Shown here piece by piece: positions 55,118 to 62,441 of a stretch of DNA of 64,000 nt. Every line of letters begins with the position of its first letter. Position 1 is the stretch's first letter. The stretch comes from Desertibacillus haloalkaliphilus (lineage in GTDB: Bacteria > Bacillota > Bacilli > Bacillales > KJ1-10-99), in NCBI RefSeq assembly GCF_019039105.1, contig NZ_JAHPIV010000002.1, positions 124,001 through 188,000 on the forward strand, written 5' to 3'. The notes below the pieces were generated by a model that did not search any database, was not told where the DNA came from, and saw nothing but the letters and a program-made list of their open reading frames with translations. The position numbers and the translations under genes are program-made.

Positions 55118-55143
55118 AACAGATAACCTGTGAGTGTAAATGA
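55118..55143. other. Right attachment site of the sigK element (attR)
   Basis: AACAGATAACCTGTGAGTGT (55118-55137) is the inverted counterpart of 36509-36528. The core AATGA lies at 55139-55143, where the sigK 3' part begins. Confidence 0.85.
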
Positions 55144-55426
55144 GATAACATTGATTGATGTTCTTCAAGAAGATACAGATGATATTGCGGAGACAATCCA
55201 ATTAAATATGGAGAAAAAACAAATTTATGAATACATTGGTGTCCTCGATGAACGAGAAAAAGAGGTTGTCATTGCTCGTTTTGGATTGGATATGAAAAAG
55301 GAAAAAACGCAGCGTGAAATTGCTAAAGAACTCCAAATTTCGCGTAGCTATGTTTCCAGAATTGAAAAGCGAGCATTAATGAAGTTGTTCCATGAGTTCT
55401 ATCGCAGAAGTGGGAAGAAAACATAA
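55139..55426 (+). pseudogene. sigK: sigK, 3' part (interrupted by skin-like element)
   Basis: After AATGA the frame reads [20 protein letters not shown], then sigma region 4: [20 protein letters not shown] and [19 protein letters not shown], followed by a short tail ending SGKKT. Together with 36080-36504 this gives a continuous 235-aa SigK, close to the 241 aa I recall for B. subtilis. It has no plausible start or ribosome-binding site of its own. A terminator follows at 55565. Confidence 0.93.
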
Positions 55427-55564
55427 TTTACGGACAATTGTAGCAGTAAAAGCCAACTACGTAAGCTATGGAAAGAGTTACAGTTCATTTCCAATTATTT
55501 AATAGTGATGAAAAACGATTTTTGTGTGATAATAAAAACAACATCCCAGTTTTACCTGCATTTG

Positions 55565-55608
55565 ACCGCCTCAATTTGGGATGGGCATTTGTTGGGGCGG
55601 TTTTTTTA
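55565..55608 (+). terminator. Terminator downstream of sigK
   Basis: ACCGCCTCAA/TTGGGGCGGT stem followed by T7. The 55427-55564 stretch shows no gene. Confidence 0.8.
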
Positions 55609-55635
55609 ATAACAAACATGACATGAAATAGATAA

Positions 55636-55678
55636 AAAGCAGTGGACCATACCATCGGGAGCACTGCTTTTTTTATTG
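55636..55678 (-). terminator. Terminator of the HU gene
   Basis: AAAAAGCAGTG/CACTGCTTTTT with a 17-base loop, 8 bases after the HU stop on the minus strand. Confidence 0.7.
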
Positions 55679-55685
55679 TTATATA

Positions 55686-55961
55686 TTATTCATTCACTGC
55701 GTCTTTTAATTGTTTACCAGGCTTAAATGCTGGGTTTTTCGATGCAGGAATTTCAATTTCTTCACCTGTTTGTGGATTACGCCCTTTGCGTGCAGAGCGT
55801 TCACGTACTTCGAAGCTACCAAAGCCTACAAGTTGGACTTTATCTCCTGCTATTAGTGTTTCTGTAATGCTGTCAAACATTGCGTCTACTGCTTTTGTAG
55901 CATCTTTTTTAGAAAGTTCAGCTTGTTCGGCTACTGCATTAATTAGTTCTGTCTTGTTCAT
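55686..55961 (-). CDS. HU-family DNA-binding protein
   Basis: A 91-aa nucleoid protein, starting [20 protein letters not shown] and containing [20 protein letters not shown], the DNA-binding arm. GAAAGGGAG precedes start 55961. It may be a second HU paralog, because hbs is normally found elsewhere in Bacillus; I cannot check the genome. Confidence 0.93.
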   Translation of the reverse strand: MNKTELINAVAEQAELSKKDATKAVDAMFDSITETLIAGDKVQLVGFGSFEVRERSARKGRNPQTGEEIEIPASKNPAFKPGKQLKDAVNE

Positions 55962-56098
55962 GAAAAAACTCCCTTTCATACCATTAAAATTAAACTTGCA
56001 TAACAAATTTACTCTTGAAAGCCTTGAAGTGTCAAGACTAAAGAGAGAATTTCCTCGAATTTGCCGGTTTTTTGCTGAATATATACCGAGTCATCATA

Positions 56099-56130
56099 AA
56101 AAAACCTGGCATTTGCATGCTAGGCTTTTC
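56099..56130 (-). terminator. Terminator after pssA
   Basis: AAAACCTGGCA/TGCTAGGCTTTT hairpin with a 6-base loop; T-rich on the minus strand. Confidence 0.6.
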
Positions 56131-56145
56131 TTATTTAATGAGTTA

Positions 56146-56694
56146 TCATACTTTTCTAACTTTTAAAGTGCTAATCATCAATAGAGATAAAATGAGGATA
56201 AAAAACATAAAGACATAAGAGGGGAGGAGTGATACGAATAGGAAACTCACTGTTAATAAACAGCCTGCTGCGGTAATTGGTAAGCCGATGAAGAAACCTG
56301 GAGATTCACTCACATTAAAACGGGCTAACCGAATGGCACCACATGCAATAAAAATGATGGTAAAAAATGCTCCTGCAAATCCAAATTCAGACAAAACTGC
56401 CTGATATAAGAGTAAAGATGGAGCAACTCCAAAGGATATAATGTCACAGAGAGAATCTAGTTGCTTGCCTAAATCAGAGGTAATATTTAGTTTACGTGCG
56501 ACCATACCGTCAAGGCGATCAAAAAAGGCTGCTAACGTGATCAGTAAAAGGCTTGTTCGAAGTTCACCTTGTATAATAAAGACAAGTGCAAAGCTACCTA
56601 AACTTAAGTTAATAATCGTTAATAAATTTGCAGTCTGACTTTTAATTTTTTTAATCGTATGATCCAAGTGTTGTAATAAGAACATTGGCATCAC
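56146..56694 (-). CDS. pssA: CDP-diacylglycerol-serine O-phosphatidyltransferase
   Basis: A 182-aa membrane enzyme that makes phosphatidylserine. It carries the complete CDP-alcohol phosphotransferase motif, DGMVARKLNITSDLGKQLDS followed by LCD (DGxxARx8GxxxDxxxD), near residue 62, within about six membrane helices. It is divergent to psd, which decarboxylates its product, so both steps of phosphatidylethanolamine synthesis lie side by side. Confidence 0.93.
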   Translation of the reverse strand: MMPMFLLQHLDHTIKKIKSQTANLLTIINLSLGSFALVFIIQGELRTSLLLITLAAFFDRLDGMVARKLNITSDLGKQLDSLCDIISFGVAPSLLLYQAVLSEFGFAGAFFTIIFIACGAIRLARFNVSESPGFFIGLPITAAGCLLTVSFLFVSLLPSYVFMFFILILSLLMISTLKVRKV

Positions 56695-56841
56695 TCCTTA
56701 TTTTAAGGTTTTACAACATAAACCGAGTGAGTATAGTTTCTAATGTGTCTTATTAAAAGATAATAATACCATAGATCTTTGTTGTGTGCTACTGTAAAGC
56801 TAATAACCTTGTTTTTAAGATCTTATAGATAGGAGGATTAC

Positions 56842-57630
56842 ATGGTGAAAAAAGTCTTATATCAATGGTGTATTGAATTAACGTCTAATCGGTTTACTTC
56901 ATTTTTGTTAAAAGCGTTTACATCATCGAGATTAAGTAGATTTGTAAATCGGTCATTTGTTCGCACCTATAACATCAACACGGATGAGATGGAAAAGCCG
57001 TTGCACGAATATAAAAGTCTTCAAGAACTATTTGTAAGAAAACTGAAGCCTGATGTAAGAGAGATCGATCTACGCAAAGGCCACGTGGTGAGCCCGGTAG
57101 ATGGTGTTATTGCGTTTACAGGAACGCTCACAGGCGATCAAAGCTTTTACGTTAAAGGGCAAAAGTATTCGTTACGTGAATTACTTGGTAGTGAACAAAA
57201 GTGTAATAGATACAAAAATGGTTCGTATGCGATCTTTTACTTAAGCCCAAGTCACTATCATCGAATCCATAGTCCTGTTACTGGTTCTGTTGTCGATCAG
57301 TGGCTATTAGGTAAGAAGTCGTATCCTGTAAATGATATGGGCTTAATTTATGGAAAGAGACCACTATCTAAAAACTATCGGTTAATTACTGAAATCAAAT
57401 CGGGTGGAAAGCATGTAGCTGTCGTCAAAGTAGGAGCCCTAAATGTGAATAGTATTCACACAACATATTCAACCGAACAATTAGAAAAAGGTGAAGAAAT
57501 GGCTTATTTCTCATTTGGATCTACGGTGATCTTGTTATTTGAAGGCGATTTCTTTCGTTTTGGAGACTCACTTACCGTACCTAGTGATATAAGAGTTGGA
57601 AACAGTATAGGGATCACCGAGGAAAGATAA
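56842..57630 (+). CDS. psd: Phosphatidylserine decarboxylase proenzyme
   Basis: A 262-aa membrane-associated enzyme that makes phosphatidylethanolamine. The proenzyme self-cleaves at the GST motif in FSFGSTVILLFEGD (near residue 234), forming the pyruvoyl group. VVSPVDGVIAF and FYLSPSHYHRIHSPVTG are also present. AGGAGG precedes ATG 56842. The size fits B. subtilis Psd. Confidence 0.95.
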   Translation: MVKKVLYQWCIELTSNRFTSFLLKAFTSSRLSRFVNRSFVRTYNINTDEMEKPLHEYKSLQELFVRKLKPDVREIDLRKGHVVSPVDGVIAFTGTLTGDQSFYVKGQKYSLRELLGSEQKCNRYKNGSYAIFYLSPSHYHRIHSPVTGSVVDQWLLGKKSYPVNDMGLIYGKRPLSKNYRLITEIKSGGKHVAVVKVGALNVNSIHTTYSTEQLEKGEEMAYFSFGSTVILLFEGDFFRFGDSLTVPSDIRVGNSIGITEER

Positions 57631-57746
57631 GACACGCAATGCTTCTGTCGCTATCGTACTACGTATTTTCTATTATCATATGTATATGATTTTCATGTAT
57701 TAACATATTCAAATAAATCTATTTATTTTTTAGAAAGGGGAAAGCG

Positions 57747-58428
57747 ATGAGATTACCTCCCATCCTCGCACAACGGGTTGTGAATGAAGTGACAAAAGTA
57801 ATTGATGAAGAAGTTATCGTGGTTAATCGTAACGGGATGATTATCGCGGGAAGTGATCAAGATCGATATACCTAGGTGTTGTGTACTATTACAGGTGAAG
57901 GACTGGGAACTAAGTGACTTTCACATGGTTGAGCGTGAATTGCTTGAGTTACTGCGAGATACATTTACAAATGAATCAGAAGACATTATTGCTCGCTGGG
58001 GGTATGGACAAATGGTTTTGCTAAAAGCGATCAAAGGAACGACCGATGTCGAGTATTTAAAAACGGGTTTATCGGCCGTACAGGAGCGTTTAACAAAGAA
58101 GCTTGACTGCCAAACCTTAATTGGAGTGGGAGAAATATATGAAGCGATCGATATTGGACGGTCATATCGTGAAGCAAAACAAGCATTAAAGGTTGCGACA
58201 AAAGCAGCAACGATGGCGTTCTATGAAGACCTTACATTGGAGGTCGCCCTTGCTGAACTTTCTGATAAAACAAGGGAAACGATTATTGAGAAGGTCATTG
58301 GAGAATTGCTTCATGAAGAAGATCTCCTTGTTACATTACAGACGTACTTTGACGAACAATTATCGATTAAACAAACCGCACAACAACTGCACATTCATAG
58401 TAATACACTACAAAATCATTATTCCTGA
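57747..58428 (+). pseudogene. Decayed CdaR/SdaR-family regulator
   Basis: The first 42 codons (MRLPPILAQRVVNEVTKVID, then NRNGMIIAGSDQDR) match the N-terminus of CdaR-type sugar-diacid/glycolate regulators, but a stop follows at 57873. Homology resumes in a different frame (ELLELLRDTF, then RWGYGQMVLL, SYREAKQALKVA, FYEDLTLEVALAEL) up to TAQQLHIHSNTL, where the C-terminal HTH breaks off. An internal deletion plus a 3' truncation explain this. GAAAGGGGAAAG still precedes the start. Confidence 0.8.
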
Positions 58429-59071
58429 TCAACAAAATTGCTGCGGAGCTCTTCATGCACATAGTGGTGAAAAGGCAGCAGCAAAAGAATTAGCGAAGAA
58501 GAATTTGCTCGCTTTTGAACAAGCAGAGGTTGATTATATCATTTCAAATGCAGGTGGTTGTGGGGCGTTGTTAACTGAGTATGAACATTTGTTAGCTGAT
58601 GAACCAAAGTGGCACGAACGAGCAAAAGTTTTCGCACGAAAAGTTAAAGACATTACCGTGGACTTAGCTGAAGTTGGTTTGCCAAAGATGAAGTTACCTA
58701 ACCAGACGGTAACGTATCAAGATTCTTGTCACTTACGTAATGTAATGGGGACATCCATTGAACCGCGTCAATTGCTAAAGAATATAGAAGGTGTAACCTT
58801 TAATGAAATGAATGAGGCAGACCGTTGTTGTGGTTCTACAGGTGCGTATAACATTATTCAGCCTGAGATGTCGATGCAAATATTAGATCATAAAATGAAG
58901 CACGCTCAAGCAACAAACGCCCAAACCATTGTTACAGCAAATCCGGGATGTTTATTGCAAATGCGAGCGGGAATTGAAAGAGAAGGGTTAACTGATACGG
59001 CTAGAGCTGTACATATTGTTGATTTACTAGCAGAAGCAGTAAAGGAAGCTGACAAGGAGCAAATACTATAA
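58418..59071 (+). pseudogene. glcF: 3' fragment of glycolate oxidase Fe-S subunit (glcF)
   Basis: Starting with the in-frame piece IIPDQQNCCGALHAHSGEKA, about 215 codons match the C-terminal half of GlcF, including the CCG domains (DRCCGSTGAYNI, NPGCLLQMRAG). It is fused directly to the truncated regulator, so glcD and the 5' part of glcF are missing. The 3' end and its terminator are intact. No functional start is visible. Confidence 0.85.
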
Positions 59072-59108
59072 AAAAACAGCTGTTGATTATTCAACAGCTG
59101 TTTTTTCT
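59069..59108. terminator. Bidirectional terminator glcF remnant / mrpG
   Basis: AAAAAACAGCTGTTGA/TCAACAGCTGTTTTTT, a perfect 16-bp stem with a 4-base loop, between convergent units; its minus-strand side overlaps the mrpG 3' end. Confidence 0.9.
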
Positions 59109-59467
59109 TTCTTCTTTTTTTTCGACTTATTCATTTTCTTTCCTAACTCGTCAATTGTACTTTGTTCCCATAACGGGACACCGATACGGTAAGCTGAGCG
59201 TGAAACGGTAAGACCAACGACTGGTGCGGTTAAGAAAACAAATAAGATCGTTAGTAGGATTTTCCCCATAAATAATTGTTCCGCAAATAAAAAGTAGAGA
59301 AAGGTAGCCAGCATGATGCTAATAACTCCAAGAGTAGCGCTCTTTGTAGCAGCATGGAGTCGTCCATAAACATCTGGGAAGCGGATAAGACCAATGGAAC
59401 CTAGAAGGCTTAAAAATCCCCCCAGAATAGCCAAGATACTAATTAGAATCGCGATCAAAGACAGCAC
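59087..59467 (-). CDS. mrpG: Na+/H+ antiporter subunit MrpG
   Basis: A 126-aa subunit with three hydrophobic helices, GSIGLIRFPDVYGRLHAATK in the first loop (MrpG/PhaG signature), and a long basic tail (KKMNKSKKKKKEKT). Last gene of the operon; it overlaps mrpF by 29 bases. The complex exports Na+ in exchange for H+ and is essential for alkaliphily. Confidence 0.93.
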   Translation of the reverse strand: MLSLIAILISILAILGGFLSLLGSIGLIRFPDVYGRLHAATKSATLGVISIMLATFLYFLFAEQLFMGKILLTILFVFLTAPVVGLTVSRSAYRIGVPLWEQSTIDELGKKMNKSKKKKKEKTAVE

Positions 59468-59720
59468 CCCTCTCTAAGAATTTCGCTAATGCGATTGAAC
59501 CGATAAAAGCAATGATACTGATGACAAGGATGACTTCAGAATATGCTGTTGTTTCTTGAAGAATCATCAGGATGCCGATAAAGCCAATCAAATTGATCCC
59601 AAATGTATCAAGTGCGATAACACGATCAGACATTGTTGGTCCAATTATCGCTCGAATGAAGCAGACAAGCAAGGAAATTGACATCACTACTAATACGATC
59701 ATTAAGATGTTATTTAGCAT
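59439..59720 (-). CDS. mrpF: Na+/H+ antiporter subunit MrpF
   Basis: A 93-aa three-helix subunit; RAIIGPTMSDRVIALDTFG near residue 24 is the MrpF/PhaF signature with its conserved Asp. It overlaps mrpE upstream and mrpG downstream. Confidence 0.92.
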   Translation of the reverse strand: MLNNILMIVLVVMSISLLVCFIRAIIGPTMSDRVIALDTFGINLIGFIGILMILQETTAYSEVILVISIIAFIGSIALAKFLERGAVFDRDSN

Positions 59721-60198
59721 TAGAGTGTGTCACCTCCAAAATTGCTTTTTCAAACGTATTTTGAATTTGTTTAATCATTTTATCGCGATCAGGAACGTGG
59801 ATCGCATGAACATATAGATATTTATTATCGTCTGAGAAATCCATTGTTAGAGTACCTGGTGTTAGCGAGATTAAACAGCCTAATAACGTTAATTCCCACT
59901 CGCTTTTTAATTTTGTCGGAACAGCAACGATTCCTGGTTCAATATTCATTTTCGGACTTAAGACGATTTTAATAACATCAATATTAGCCAAAATCAACTC
60001 TTTGATAAATAGAAAAAGTAACTTAACGGATGCTATGACACGCATAAAATAGAAGTCAAAGCGTAAAAACCTTCTTAAGACAAAGAGTATCAGGATTCCA
60101 ATAAAATAACCGACGATAAAATCTAGGGCAGTGTAGCTATTTTGAAGGATCATCCAGATAAAGGCTAGTACAATACTTAATAAAATTTGAAAAGCCAT
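59710..60198 (-). CDS. mrpE: Na+/H+ antiporter subunit MrpE
   Basis: A 162-aa subunit with N-terminal helices and the conserved CLISLTPGTLTMDFS near residue 108, followed by a cytoplasmic domain (LYVHAIHVPD). It begins 5 bases after mrpD and overlaps mrpF by 11. Confidence 0.93.
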   Translation of the reverse strand: MAFQILLSIVLAFIWMILQNSYTALDFIVGYFIGILILFVLRRFLRFDFYFMRVIASVKLLFLFIKELILANIDVIKIVLSPKMNIEPGIVAVPTKLKSEWELTLLGCLISLTPGTLTMDFSDDNKYLYVHAIHVPDRDKMIKQIQNTFEKAILEVTHSNAK

Positions 60199-60203
60199 AG
60201 CAA

Positions 60204-61691
60204 CTACTCCTTAAGTACAGAATTAATATAAATCGAAGGATCGAGAATCTGGTCAGCTACTTGTAGTGAATATTGGAAAATTGGTTCTGCAGCAAACCCT
60301 AGTACAATCGTTAATGCGACAAGTGGTATGATTGGCACTAACAACGATCCAATTTTCTGCTTTGCTTGTGTTTCTGAATGTTTTTGTTCTCCCCAGAATG
60401 CATAGATAAAGATTTTCATCATTGAGAAGAGTGTTAATAAACCAACAAGTAAAGCTACCGTAACAATAATGTATCGTCCTTCTTCAAAGCCAGATAGAAT
60501 TAAAGCAAATTTACTAAAGAACCCACTTAACGGTGGAATCCCGGCTAATGACATCGCTGAGATGAAGAACATCCAAGCAAGCCATGGATGGGTTTTTAAT
60601 AATCCACCCATTTGTTTGAGATCCGTCGTTCCTGTGATCTTTTGGGTTGCTCCAGCAAATAGGAATAGTGCCGCTTTAACAATAATATGGTGAGCGATAT
60701 AATAGATCGCCCCTGCTATCGCTAGTTGTGTATAAATTCCAAGCCCCATCACCATATAACCAACCTGACTAATGATGTGGTAGGAAAGAATTCGTTTGAA
60801 ATCAAATTGCGATACGGCACCAAGGACGCCAAAGAACATTGTTAAGCCCGCAAGTGCCAAGATAATATTATGTGTAAACCCTGGATCATGTGTAAAGATT
60901 AATGTAAATGTTCGCATAATCGCGTAAATACCTACTTTTGTAAGTAGTCCCCCGAATAAAGCGGCGATTGCTGCTGGCGGACCATAGTAGGAACGTGGTA
61001 ACCAGAAGTAAAGCGGGAACAATGCCCCCTTCATTCCAAAGACTAGCAAAAATAGAATTGCGATCGCATTAATGACTCCTTGTTGTTCAAGTTCTGCAAC
61101 TCTTACGGCAAGGTCAGCAAAGTTCAATGTGCCAGTTGCTGCATATAAGTAAGCAACACCGACGATAAATAAGATTGATGCGAAGATATTGATTGCGACG
61201 TATTTTAATGATTCACGGAGCTGATATTTTGTACCGCCCATGACGATTAAGACATACGAAGCAATTAACATCACTTCAAAAAATACAAACAAGTTGAAAA
61301 GGTCACCAGTTAAAAAGGCACCATTAACACCAGTAATTAAGAAAAAGTAAAACGGGTAAAAGTAAAACTTTTCTCTTTCACTAGATATCGTTTGGAAGGC
61401 GAAGAATAAACAAACAACGCCGACGATGCTTGAGAGGATGACCATCATCGTCGCAAACATATCTGCGACGAGTACAATCCCAAATGGTGCTTGCCAGCTT
61501 CCAAGGGCTACGGTTTGAATTCCTTCTTGGTAAACGTAAATGGCTAAATAGATCGAAATACCGAGGAGGAATAAAGATGTCAAACCACTAATAAACCGTT
61601 GGATTCCATGCTGTTTAGCAAAGAAAATCAATAACACTCCAACTATAAATGGTATGAGTATTGGTAGAATGACTAAATTATTCATCAGCAC
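60204..61691 (-). CDS. mrpD: Na+/H+ antiporter subunit MrpD
   Basis: A 495-aa proton-conducting subunit homologous to NuoM/NuoN. It has about fourteen helices, including FVFFEVMLIASYVLI with the conserved Glu near residue 137, KGALFPLYFWLPRSYYGPPA with the conserved Lys near residue 219, and SGFFSKFALI. Overlaps mrpC by 14 bases. Confidence 0.95.
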   Translation of the reverse strand: MLMNNLVILPILIPFIVGVLLIFFAKQHGIQRFISGLTSLFLLGISIYLAIYVYQEGIQTVALGSWQAPFGIVLVADMFATMMVILSSIVGVVCLFFAFQTISSEREKFYFYPFYFFLITGVNGAFLTGDLFNLFVFFEVMLIASYVLIVMGGTKYQLRESLKYVAINIFASILFIVGVAYLYAATGTLNFADLAVRVAELEQQGVINAIAILFLLVFGMKGALFPLYFWLPRSYYGPPAAIAALFGGLLTKVGIYAIMRTFTLIFTHDPGFTHNIILALAGLTMFFGVLGAVSQFDFKRILSYHIISQVGYMVMGLGIYTQLAIAGAIYYIAHHIIVKAALFLFAGATQKITGTTDLKQMGGLLKTHPWLAWMFFISAMSLAGIPPLSGFFSKFALILSGFEEGRYIIVTVALLVGLLTLFSMMKIFIYAFWGEQKHSETQAKQKIGSLLVPIIPLVALTIVLGFAAEPIFQYSLQVADQILDPSIYINSVLKE

Positions 61692-62016
61692 TTCCCCTTA
61701 ATTTATCTAGATCATCTGTTTTATGTTCTTTATACGTACGATAAGCTATGACAAGTAAAAACGCCGTTACCCCAAAGCTAATAACAATCGCGGTGAGTAT
61801 TAACGCCTGAGGGAGTGGATCAGCATAATATGCCGCCTCTTCCCCAAGTAAAGGGGGAGAACCTTGTTTTAATCCTGCCATGGTGAGTAGTAAGAGATGG
61901 GCACCATGTGATAATAACATGAGTCCTAGTACAAGCCGTAATAGGCTTTTTGTGAGTATCAAGTAAGTTCCAACCATAAAGAGGACCCCTACAGTGATGG
62001 ACATTAAAATTTCCAT
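61678..62016 (-). CDS. mrpC: Na+/H+ antiporter subunit MrpC
   Basis: A 112-aa three-helix NuoK-like subunit. LVLGLMLLSHGAHLLLLTMA near residue 31 and ALILTAIVISFGVTAF are typical. It overlaps mrpB by one base and mrpD by 14. Confidence 0.94.
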   Translation of the reverse strand: MEILMSITVGVLFMVGTYLILTKSLLRLVLGLMLLSHGAHLLLLTMAGLKQGSPPLLGEEAAYYADPLPQALILTAIVISFGVTAFLLVIAYRTYKEHKTDDLDKLRGSADE

Positions 62017-62441
62017 TACTTATCATCCTCCCCGATCGTTAAGATAATTAATAACGCGATTCCAACCACGACTAAATAGATACCTAAGTCAAATGGTAAT
62101 GCCGTTGCTAAATGGACCTCACCAAATAGGGGAAGGTTAAAATAATCGTCAAACTGGTGTAAAAATGGATAACCCAATAGCATACTTGTTACACCAGTTA
62201 AAATAGCAATTAAAAGCCCCGATGCAATGATATGTGTAAAGTTAAACGGCAGCGCCTTTTTAATCGTGGTCATATCAAAAGTTAAATACATTAACAACAA
62301 GGCAGAAGCTGTCATTAGTCCCCCAATAAATCCTCCGCCGGGGTTGTTATGCCCGGCAAAGAACAAGTAAATCGAGAAGAGAAGAATGATAAACGTAACA
62401 ATTCTCGTAATCGTATGGAGCATTACATTATTTGTCTTCAC
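62016..62441 (-). CDS. mrpB: Na+/H+ antiporter subunit MrpB
   Basis: A 141-aa four-helix subunit containing HNNPGGGFIGGLMTASALLL near residue 30, the MrpB hallmark. It overlaps the mrpA stop by 4 bases. Confidence 0.94.
   Translation of the reverse strand: MKTNNVMLHTITRIVTFIILLFSIYLFFAGHNNPGGGFIGGLMTASALLLMYLTFDMTTIKKALPFNFTHIIASGLLIAILTGVTSMLLGYPFLHQFDDYFNLPLFGEVHLATALPFDLGIYLVVVGIALLIILTIGEDDK

Larger units (their letters stand above)
36503..55143. mobile_element. 18.6-kb skin-like element inserted in sigK, carrying an inovirus-like module
   Basis: The element lies between two AATGA repeats 18,639 bp apart, inside sigK. It encodes its own large serine recombinase near the left end. Joining the outer sequences at AATGA restores 705 in-frame coding bases (235 codons). 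Internally it resembles a temperate phage or phage-plasmid: a repressor switch, a replication initiator with iterons, an operon of membrane and secreted proteins with a Zot-like ATPase, and a resolvase. Its cargo next to attL is AT-rich relative to the chromosome. sigK intervening elements are known in several spore formers; a filamentous-phage content is, to my knowledge, not typical. Confidence 0.88.

Noticed and set aside
36503-55143. CRISPR array or tailed-phage genes within the element
   Set aside because: No repeat-spacer pattern was found, and no terminase, portal, capsid or tape measure gene could be recognised.
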